Below are positions 1 to 4,706 of a stretch of DNA of 5,380 bases, one piece after another (position 1 is the stretch's first letter; every line of letters begins with the position of its first letter). The position numbers were made by a program, and so were the translations under genes. The stretch is from Phycisphaerales bacterium UBA3158. Lineage in GTDB: Bacteria; Planctomycetota; Phycisphaerae; Phycisphaerales; SM1A02. Below the pieces are notes generated by a model, which worked only from the letters and a program-made list of their open reading frames with translations, was not told where the DNA came from and ran no database searches. Location of the stretch: assembly GCA_002364555.1 (NCBI GenBank), contig DEYM01000020.1:4647-10026 (forward strand). Direction: 5' to 3'.

Positions 1-149
1 GCGACGACACCGGTCACGGAACCGCCAGTGAGACCTGCCGCACGCGACTCACTTCGGGACATCGCCAGAACCGGAACACCCGCCTGAGACAGCTTCTCGG
101 TGATCAGTCCACCGAACATTCCGGTCGCACCGGTGACGAGAACGGACAT
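1..149 (-). CDS. NmrA/SDR-like NAD(P)-binding protein, N-terminal part (cut by window edge)
   Basis: Reading the minus strand from the ATG at 149-147 gives 49 codons with no stop before the window edge, beginning MSVLVTGATGMFGGLITEKL. The glycine-rich VTGATGMFGG (residues 5-14), directly after the first beta strand, is the dinucleotide-binding turn of a Rossmann fold (GxxGxxG). The next strand, VPVLAMSRSES (about 26-36), ends in a basic residue (R33) in the region that commonly contacts the NADP adenosine phosphate. This pattern fits the atypical/extended SDR group, including NmrA-like and NAD-dependent epimerase/dehydratase proteins; the substrate cannot be told from this fragment. The start is supported by a purine-rich AGGGGG about 8 nt upstream on the minus strand. 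The gene is divergent from the aldehyde dehydrogenase and may share its promoter region. The fold is fairly sure; the function is unknown. Confidence 0.85.
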   Translation of the reverse strand, partial: MSVLVTGATGMFGGLITEKLSQAGVPVLAMSRSESRAAGLTGGSVTGVV

Positions 150-182
150 GGTTATTCCCCCTGCAATGAGTGTGGAAACGGA

Positions 183-210
183 TTCGCTCCCGAGTCCTAC
201 CTTATACAAT
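183..210 (+). promoter_or_regulatory. Possible sigma-70-type promoter of the aldehyde dehydrogenase gene
   Basis: TACAAT at 205-210 matches the -10 consensus at five of six positions. A weak -35-like TTCGCT lies at 183-188, matching three of six, with a 16-bp spacer. Transcription would start near 217, leaving a leader of about 30 nt that contains the SD. This also argues against the in-frame starts at 170 and 209, which would lie upstream of or within the promoter. Confidence 0.4.
201..206 (-). promoter_or_regulatory. Possible -10 element for the leftward SDR-like gene
   Basis: On the minus strand these bases read TATAAG, five of six matches to the sigma-70 -10 consensus, preceded by TG. 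Initiation would fall near 194 and give a leader of about 45 nt to the ATG at 149. I see no convincing -35 at 16-18 bp, so the call rests on the -10 alone. The element overlaps the rightward -10 candidate. Confidence 0.3.
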
Positions 211-235
211 GTCGAATCAGTCCAACAGGCCCCTC

Positions 236-244
236 AGGGAGAAG
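236..244 (+). promoter_or_regulatory. Ribosome binding site fixing the aldehyde dehydrogenase start
   Basis: AGGGAGAAG lies 3 nt before the ATG at 248, with its AGGGAG core 6 nt away. It is the only good SD-like sequence near an in-frame start, and selects 248 over the longer options at 170 (GTG) and 209 (ATG). Confidence 0.65.
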
Positions 245-247
245 ATC

Positions 248-1621
248 ATGACCACCGCGACCAGCACCAGTGAATTGACCTCGTTCAACCCAGCCACCGG
301 CGAACCGGTCGGCCACGTGCCCGTGACCCCGGTTGCCGAGATCGATTCGATCGTCGCCAAGGCGCGGACCGCCCAGTCCAGCTGGGCCGCCATGACCCTC
401 GAGGAACGGATCACCATTCTTCGCAAGGCCACGGACATCATGAAGGCTCGACAGGAATCGATCGCCGAGCAGCTCACCGCCGAGATGGGCAAGACGCTCA
501 AGGAAGCCACCGGGGAGATCGCCTACGGCATCGGTGGCTATGACGCCGAACTCGACGAGATCGTCGACGCGGTCAGACCAGAGACGCATGAGGATGAACG
601 AACAACCTCGACGCTGTATCACGATCCACTTGGCGTCTGCGCAGCCATCACCCCCTGGAACTTCCCGTTCCTCATGCCGTTGCAGGTGGTCGTTCCGGCG
701 CTCGCATCGGGCAACACCGTCGTCATGAAGCCATCGGACGAGACTCCGCTCACCGGACAGGCCTTCGCGGAGATCTTCATGGAGGTTCTTCCCGAGAACG
801 TGATGCAGATCATCCATGGTGGAGACGACCAGGGCAAGGCGCTCGTGAAGTCCGATGTGAACCTGATCGCCTTCGTCGGCTCACGTGCCGCGGGCCAGCA
901 CATCCTCTCGACCGCCGGTGCCGATCTCAAGCGCGTCGTCCTGGAACTCGGTGGCAAGGATCCGATGATCGTCCTCTCCGATGCCGATGTCGACGCCGCC
1001 GCCGACTTCGCCGTGAACAACTCCTTCCGCAACTGCGGCCAGGTCTGCGTGAGCACCGAGCGAATCTATGTCGAGAACGACATCGCCGAGGAGTTCGAGC
1101 AGGCCGTCATCGAACGGACGAAGGCGCTGACGGTCGGAAACGGCGTCGATGATGAGACCAAGATCGGTCCGATGATCAGCCGTCAGCAGAAGGATCATGT
1201 GCTGGCTCAGCTCGAGCGTGCCAAGCAGGAGGGTGCCACGGTCGCCTGTGGTGATGAGCCTGCCGAAGGCAACTTCGTCGTGCCCACCGTCCTGACCGGA
1301 CTCAATCACGACATGCAGATCATGCGTGATGAGACCTTTGGCCCAATCGCCTGCATCATGCGAGTCGCCGATGCCGACGAAGCCGTCACCCTCGCCAACG
1401 ACACCCCGTATGGACTTGGTGCCGCCGTCTATGGAGAGGCCGATCGAGCCGCCCAGGTGGCTCGTCGACTCACGGCCGGCATGACCGGTGTCAACCAGGG
1501 ATGCGGCGGTGCATCGGGCACACCCTGGGTCGGTGCCCAGCAATCGGGCTATGGCTACCACAGTGGTCGCGACGGACATCGTCAGTTCACCCAGGTTCGT
1601 CTCGTCAGTCAACCCAAGTAG
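248..1621 (+). CDS. Aldehyde dehydrogenase family protein (NAD(P)+-dependent, succinate-semialdehyde dehydrogenase-like)
   Basis: This predicted cytosolic enzyme of 457 residues would oxidise an aldehyde to its carboxylate with NAD(P)+. The ALDH hallmarks are present in order: PWNFP with the oxyanion-hole Asn138; KPSDETP with cofactor-binding Lys161; GSRAAGQ (211-217) in the Rossmann region; ELGGKD with general-base Glu233; NCGQVC with nucleophile Cys267; and DETFGP with Glu362 and Phe364, which position the nicotinamide ribose. The C-terminal GTPWVGAQQSGYG stretch corresponds to the usual PFGGxKxSGxG. Asp164, three residues after Lys161, occupies the site where an acidic side chain usually favours NAD+ over NADP+; that is a weak inference. 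Length is slightly short for the 460-500-residue family because the N-terminus is compact, beginning directly at the FNPATGEPVG strand. The overall pattern resembles the succinate-semialdehyde/broad aldehyde dehydrogenase clade, but the substrate cannot be fixed, so no symbol is given. The gene is intact, diverges from the SDR-like gene and is followed after 30 bp by nadD. Confidence 0.95.
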   Translation: MTTATSTSELTSFNPATGEPVGHVPVTPVAEIDSIVAKARTAQSSWAAMTLEERITILRKATDIMKARQESIAEQLTAEMGKTLKEATGEIAYGIGGYDAELDEIVDAVRPETHEDERTTSTLYHDPLGVCAAITPWNFPFLMPLQVVVPALASGNTVVMKPSDETPLTGQAFAEIFMEVLPENVMQIIHGGDDQGKALVKSDVNLIAFVGSRAAGQHILSTAGADLKRVVLELGGKDPMIVLSDADVDAAADFAVNNSFRNCGQVCVSTERIYVENDIAEEFEQAVIERTKALTVGNGVDDETKIGPMISRQQKDHVLAQLERAKQEGATVACGDEPAEGNFVVPTVLTGLNHDMQIMRDETFGPIACIMRVADADEAVTLANDTPYGLGAAVYGEADRAAQVARRLTAGMTGVNQGCGGASGTPWVGAQQSGYGYHSGRDGHRQFTQVRLVSQPK

Positions 1622-1651
1622 CGTGTAGTCGATATCCCCTACCATCCACCC

Positions 1652-2284
1652 GTGTCGAAACCAGTACTCATCTTCGGTGGCAGCTTCGATCCCCCGACGA
1701 TCGCACACAGGGTTCAACCCTCACGCGTCGCGGAGATGATCGATGCCGATCGCATCATCTATGTGCCGGCGGCGATCAGTCCCCACAAGCTGGACCATCC
1801 CCCACTCGATTCCGCGCATCGAGTGGCCATGCTGAAGCTGGCGATCAAGGGTCTGCCCGACACCGTAATAAGCACCATCGAGATAGAGCGAGAAGGGCCC
1901 AGCTACATGATCGACACGCTGCGTTCCTTTCGCCGCCACATAGAGGATGCCCATCCACTTCGTCTGCTCATAGGAGACGATCAGGCGATGGCGTTCAACA
2001 GATGGAAGGACTGGTCGGACATCATCGAACTTGCCGAGCCCATCGTGATGCCCAGACTGCATCCCACGGCGGAATCCATGGCGATGGCCCTGGCGTCGCA
2101 AGGTGGATGGAGCGATGGGGAGATCAGTCGTTGGATCGATTGGCGAATCGATCTTCCGATCATGGATGTCGAGGCGACGATCATTCGTGAACGCATTGCC
2201 CGAAACGAGGCGGTCCATGACCTTCTCGCACCCGACGTATCCGACTACATCGGATCCAATCTGCTCTACTCGTCCACTGATTGA
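1652..2284 (+). CDS. nadD: Nicotinate-nucleotide adenylyltransferase
   Basis: NadD transfers AMP from ATP to nicotinate mononucleotide, giving deamido-NAD in the cytosolic NAD biosynthesis route. The 210-residue protein has the family order: nucleotide-binding GGSFDPP (9-15) followed by TIAH (16-19); VPAAISPHK (38-46) with substrate-binding His45 and Lys46; REGPSYMIDTL (80-90), matching the usual RxGPSYTIDTL; LIGDDQ (106-111) followed by FNRWKDW (115-121); and a C-terminal ATIIRERI...VSDYIGSNLLY (175-206), the position of the ISxTxIR motif and the YI...LY end. Length is typical. Oddities: the usual HxGH signature reads T16-I-A-H19, and the ISxTxIR motif reads VEATIIR, so several normally conserved positions differ. 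The start must be GTG at 1652, because no other in-frame start precedes GGSFDPP; no SD is visible. It lies 30 bp after the aldehyde dehydrogenase and ends 7 bp from a convergent gene. rsfS, a frequent neighbour of nadD, is absent here. Confidence 0.93.
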   Translation: MSKPVLIFGGSFDPPTIAHRVQPSRVAEMIDADRIIYVPAAISPHKLDHPPLDSAHRVAMLKLAIKGLPDTVISTIEIEREGPSYMIDTLRSFRRHIEDAHPLRLLIGDDQAMAFNRWKDWSDIIELAEPIVMPRLHPTAESMAMALASQGGWSDGEISRWIDWRIDLPIMDVEATIIRERIARNEAVHDLLAPDVSDYIGSNLLYSSTD

Positions 2285-2291
2285 ATGCGGA

Positions 2292-2879
2292 TCATGAGGT
2301 CGTCGTGAGCATTCGACCTCGCCTGTCCCTCGTGATCGTCTCGCCAAGCTCGGCACGAACCAGGTCGCGAACGCGTCTTGGCAAGGGCCGCGCATCCGTG
2401 GTCTTTTCGTATCGGGCCATCCATTGGAGTGTTCGCTGGTTGTCGCCAAGCAGTTTGTTGAGAACGATCCAGTCGCAGATTTCACGAGTTCCCGCACTCC
2501 CCTTTTCCGCGTGATGCGTCATCTCAGATTCGAGCAGATCCCGGATCTCCTTGATCGGCTCCAGTGATTCGCTCGTCGCCTGTTCGATGAGTGGGCCGAC
2601 GGCATGGATGAGGAGACTCTGACGAGCATCGTGGGTGCGATGATCGAGCTGGTTCGAGCAATTCCAGAGTCTGGCCCAGTGGGTGATGGCCACGTCGGTT
2701 GTCTCGAAGGCGAATACCGAACTGCTCTGGAGCATCGCCCTTCGGAAGCCGCTGTCGTCCGTGATCTGCCTCGTGTCCCCGACGGAACCACGCCCAACCA
2801 GGGCCATCACCAAGATGACACAGAACGCGAGGCTCGACAGGGACACGCAGGTTCGAGTTGATTGAGTCGGCAAATACAT
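2292..2879 (-). CDS. Hypothetical protein with N-terminal membrane segment
   Basis: I do not recognise this 195-residue protein. It begins MYLPTQSTRT, with one basic residue (Arg9) before an uninterrupted hydrophobic stretch at about 11-29 (CVSLSSLAFCVILVMALVG). This is either a single signal anchor or a signal peptide; there is no lipobox, since the residues before Cys20 read LAF. The remainder (about 30-195) is polar and looks largely helical, with an acidic middle around 92-120 (EQATSESLEPIKEIRDLLESE) and a strongly basic tail at 160-190 (RPLPRRVRDLVRAE...RDRRGR). Cysteines are at 11, 20, 74 and 135. If anchored N-in, the helical domain lies outside the cytoplasmic membrane. Coding is supported by a clear AGGAG (2888-2892) 8 nt before the ATG, the sensible N-terminal topology, and an end that fits tail-to-tail against nadD with a 7-bp gap. 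Overlapping frames of 92-151 codons lack such support. A symmetric 30-bp dyad lies just upstream. The gene is likely real; the function is unknown. Confidence 0.72.
   Translation of the reverse strand: MYLPTQSTRTCVSLSSLAFCVILVMALVGRGSVGDTRQITDDSGFRRAMLQSSSVFAFETTDVAITHWARLWNCSNQLDHRTHDARQSLLIHAVGPLIEQATSESLEPIKEIRDLLESEMTHHAEKGSAGTREICDWIVLNKLLGDNQRTLQWMARYEKTTDARPLPRRVRDLVRAELGETITRDRRGRMLTTTS
2296..2320. terminator. Hairpin at the junction of two convergent genes, possible weak terminator
   Basis: GAGGTCG (2296-2302) and CGACCTC (2314-2320) are perfect 7-bp inverted repeats with an 11-nt loop. The hairpin lies just past the nadD stop and inside the last codons of the convergent minus-strand gene. 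No T-run follows on either strand, so it is not a canonical intrinsic terminator. It may only be a structure that limits read-through, or chance. Confidence 0.2.
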
Positions 2880-2887
2880 CCATGCAT

Positions 2888-2892
2888 CTCCT
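2888..2892 (-). promoter_or_regulatory. Ribosome binding site of the minus-strand hypothetical gene
   Basis: On the minus strand this reads AGGAG, 8 nt before the ATG at 2879. It is among the best-placed SD sequences in the window and decides the start and the frame for this gene. Confidence 0.65.
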
Positions 2893-2893
2893 G

Positions 2894-2923
2894 ATCTGGG
2901 TCATCGGATCCGATCCTTCAGAT
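2894..2923. promoter_or_regulatory. 30-bp dyad upstream of the minus-strand hypothetical gene (possible operator or leader hairpin)
   Basis: The core ATCGGATCCGAT (2903-2914) is a perfect 12-bp palindrome. ATCTG (2894-2898) and CAGAT (2919-2923) form a second pair of arms around exactly the same centre, separated from the core by 4 nt on each side. The element sits directly upstream of the SD of the minus-strand gene and downstream of a candidate -10. It could therefore be a repressor site or an RNA hairpin in the leader. The symmetry is seen directly; the role is inferred. Confidence 0.4.
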
Positions 2924-2931
2924 GGGGATCG

Positions 2932-2960
2932 TTGATAAAAACGCGGTTCTGGACCATCAG
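2932..2960 (-). promoter_or_regulatory. Weak candidate promoter of the minus-strand hypothetical gene
   Basis: On the minus strand, CTGATG (2960-2955) matches the -35 consensus at three of six positions. TATCAA (2937-2932) matches the -10 at four of six, with a 17-bp spacer. The start would be near 2925, just before the dyad at 2894-2923. The match is weak and is offered mainly for its position. Confidence 0.22.
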
Positions 2961-2994
2961 GAGGCTGGCATCGCTTCATGATGATCTCAGGAGG
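2957..2994 (+). repeat. Direct repeat of TCAGGAGG, each copy holding a perfect SD-like AGGAGG
   Basis: TCAGGAGG occurs at 2957-2964 and 2987-2994, exactly 30 bp apart. The bases that follow are similar (CTGGC and GCTGCG). Both copies contain AGGAGG, the ideal anti-SD complement, yet neither precedes an assigned gene on the plus strand. The first copy is 13 nt before an ATG at 2978, the second 13 nt before an in-frame ATG at 3008. Confidence 0.45.
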
Positions 2995-3040
2995 GCTGCG
3001 TCCGCCAATGGGGGCATCTCACACTTCATTCCTCATTTAA
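2978..3040 (+). other. Possible short upstream ORF (20 codons) in the rimO leader
   Basis: ATG at 2978 opens a 20-codon frame, MMISGGLRPPMGASHTSFLI, that ends at TAA 3038-3040. It is in the same frame as rimO, 81 nt before the rimO start. AGGAGG lies 13 nt before the first ATG (2978) and a second AGGAGG lies 13 nt before an internal ATG (3008); both spacings are longer than ideal. It could be a leader peptide, a decayed remnant or chance. There is no sign of a known attenuator composition. Confidence 0.15.
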
Positions 3041-3066
3041 GTAACTGGATTGACGCTCTGGGACGG

Positions 3067-3072
3067 TACAAT
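3067..3072 (+). promoter_or_regulatory. Possible -10 element for rimO
   Basis: TACAAT matches the -10 consensus at five of six positions. It would give a start near 3079 and a leader of about 43 nt carrying the hairpin at 3087-3102. The only good -35-like sequence, TTGACG (3050-3055), is 11 bp away, which is too close for a normal sigma-70 promoter, so confidence is low. Confidence 0.22.
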
Positions 3073-3086
3073 CCGATGTTCCACTG

Positions 3087-3102
3087 CCCGGTCTGCACCG
3101 GG
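3087..3102 (+). promoter_or_regulatory. GC-rich hairpin in the leader just before rimO
   Basis: CCCGGT and ACCGGG form a perfect 6-bp stem around a 4-nt CTGC loop. The stem ends 19 nt before the rimO ATG, so it would sit at the 5' end of the message or just outside the ribosome footprint. It may affect message stability or initiation. No T-run follows, so it is not an intrinsic terminator. Confidence 0.35.
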
Positions 3103-3121
3103 ATTCGAGAATGATTCCTTC

Positions 3122-4696
3122 ATGACTACTTCAGCCACCAATTCAGAACTGATGACGGAGACCGGCAACGGGCCCCGGCTGGCGTTCGTGAGTCTTGGTT
3201 GTCCGAAGAATCTGGTCGATTCGGAGTCGATGCTGGGCACGTTGGTCGACGCCGGTTATCAGGTCGTGCCCGAATCGGAGCCCCACGACGCCATCGTGGT
3301 CAACACCTGCGGATTCCTGGAAGCCAGCAAGGAGGAGTCCCTGTCGGTCATCCGGGAAGCCATCGATCGCAAGAACGAGGGTGAACTCAAGCGGGTCGTC
3401 GTCGCGGGCTGTCTCGTTCAGCGTCATAGAGCCAAGATGCTCGACTGGGCACCTGGCATCGATGCGATGATCGGAGTCTTCGATCGTGATCATGTGATCG
3501 AAGCCGTCTCGGGCATCGACAAGGACCCGCCGGAGCGGCCGGGTCTGGCCGAGTCCTCCGACAAGCCCAAGTACTGGATCGCCGGCAACGCCCTGCAGGC
3601 GGCTCGAGATCGCGGCGTGGACACCACCGAACTCACCGTTCACGGCAAGGACGGCAAGGGCATCGGCTACTTCGAGGGTGATGGCTCGAGACTTCGCCTG
3701 ACGCCGCGTCACTGGGCCTATCTTCGCATGAGCGAAGGCTGCAATCAGCGATGCGCCTTCTGCACGATCCCGTCCATTCGCGGCAAGATGCGAAGCAAGG
3801 CGATGGATCACATCATCAGCGAGGCGCATGCGCTTCTCGCCGACGGCGCCTTCGAGCTCAACATCATCGGCCAGGACACCACCAACTGGGGCCGCGACAT
3901 CGGGGACGATCGCGGTCTGGTCGGACTGCTGACCGAACTGAACAACACCGTCGCCCACCACGGCAACGGCTGGGTGCGGCTGATGTACGCCTATCCGACG
4001 AACTTCACGGACGAGATGATCGATGCGATCGCATCGCTCGATCACATCGCCAAGTACATCGATATCCCGCTGCAGCACATCTCGGACAACATGCTCACGA
4101 GGATGCGTCGAGGACTGCTCAGACAGGAACAGGAAGACCTGATGTACAAGCTGCGGGAGCGCATCCCGGGTCTTGCCATCCGCACGACCTTCATCACCGG
4201 CTTCCCGGGTGAGACCCAGGACGATCATGAACAGCTTCTGGAGTTCGTCAAGGACTTCCAGTTCGACATGATGGGCGTCTTCAAGTACAGCCACGAGGAA
4301 GGCACGGTCGCCGCGACCATGGAGAAGGATCCCCAGCTGTGCGTACCCGATGAGATCAAGCAGGCCCGCGAGGAGGAACTGATGCTGGCACAGCAGGAAG
4401 TCGCCTTCGAGAACGCCGCCTATCTCGCCGAGGAAGGCGCCATGTTCGACGTGCTCGTCGATGAGCAGTCGCACGATCGGGAGATCACCGAAGAGGGTCG
4501 TACGTACAACACCTACATCGGACGCTGCTATCACCAGGCCCCCGAGGTTGATTCCATCACCCTCCTGGCCAGTGAAGCCAAGCTGGCACCGGGTGAACTG
4601 ATCCGTTCCCGCGTGGTCGGCTCGGACGGATACGATCTGATCGTTCGACCCGATGCCGAACTGCAGCGGATCACGAGTCTGCCGGTCATAGGATGA
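3122..4696 (+). CDS. rimO: Ribosomal protein S12 (aspartate) methylthiotransferase
   Basis: RimO is a cytosolic radical-SAM enzyme that adds a methylthio group to a conserved aspartate of ribosomal protein S12 (Asp89 in E. coli). All three domains are visible in the 524-residue product. The N-terminal methylthiotransferase domain has cluster cysteines in SLGCPKN (Cys27), VNTCGF (Cys63) and AGCLVQR (Cys97). The radical-SAM domain has CNQRCAFC (Cys207, 211, 214) followed by IPSIRGKMRSK. The C-terminal TRAM-type domain spans about 437-508 and includes YIGRCYHQAPEVD. LVDSE, TPRHWAYLRMSEGC and the YIGRxxxxAPEVD form separate RimO from MiaB. Length is well above the usual 430-450: the linker between the first two domains (about 130-190) is expanded, and there is a 20-residue N-terminal lead. 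The ATG at 3122 is chosen because it precedes the first motif by a normal distance; the in-frame TTG at 3050 would add an atypical leader, and ATG 3152 is a shorter alternative. Only weak SD-like sequence precedes it. Confidence 0.96.
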   Translation: MTTSATNSELMTETGNGPRLAFVSLGCPKNLVDSESMLGTLVDAGYQVVPESEPHDAIVVNTCGFLEASKEESLSVIREAIDRKNEGELKRVVVAGCLVQRHRAKMLDWAPGIDAMIGVFDRDHVIEAVSGIDKDPPERPGLAESSDKPKYWIAGNALQAARDRGVDTTELTVHGKDGKGIGYFEGDGSRLRLTPRHWAYLRMSEGCNQRCAFCTIPSIRGKMRSKAMDHIISEAHALLADGAFELNIIGQDTTNWGRDIGDDRGLVGLLTELNNTVAHHGNGWVRLMYAYPTNFTDEMIDAIASLDHIAKYIDIPLQHISDNMLTRMRRGLLRQEQEDLMYKLRERIPGLAIRTTFITGFPGETQDDHEQLLEFVKDFQFDMMGVFKYSHEEGTVAATMEKDPQLCVPDEIKQAREEELMLAQQEVAFENAAYLAEEGAMFDVLVDEQSHDREITEEGRTYNTYIGRCYHQAPEVDSITLLASEAKLAPGELIRSRVVGSDGYDLIVRPDAELQRITSLPVIG

Positions 4697-4706
4697 TCCT
4701 GACGAC

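Noticed and set aside
881..1717. Minus-strand open frame of 278 codons opposite the aldehyde dehydrogenase and the nadD start
   Set aside because: It overlaps two conserved plus-strand genes, has no SD and no recognisable domain; it is a mirror of codon bias.
1501..2190. Plus-strand open frame of 229 codons overlapping the dehydrogenase end and nadD
   Set aside because: It is a different frame of two real genes, with an Arg/Ser/His-rich product typical of a shifted frame.
1721..2497. Minus-strand open frame of 258 codons opposite nadD and overlapping the end of the convergent gene
   Set aside because: It is antisense to a conserved enzyme, overlaps a better-supported frame on the same strand and has no SD or domain.
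2524..2979. Alternative minus-strand frame of 151 codons across the hypothetical gene
   Set aside because: Its start has no suitable SD, and its product lacks a hydrophobic N-terminus and is rich in Pro, Arg and Gly. The 195-codon frame has a well-spaced AGGAG and a sensible topology.
2932..3114. Plus-strand open frame of 60 codons in the spacer before rimO
   Set aside because: No SD and no recognisable sequence; it overlaps the likely regulatory region and is short enough to be chance.
2880..3121. A tRNA or other structured RNA gene in the spacer
   Set aside because: I found no acceptor/T-arm pattern or other recognisable RNA family; only a dyad, a direct repeat and one short hairpin.
3050..3124. 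Extended RimO start at the in-frame TTG 3050
   Set aside because: It would add 24 residues not resembling RimO N-termini, including the hairpin region, and no SD precedes it. TTGACG there looks more like a promoter word, though its spacing to TACAAT is wrong.
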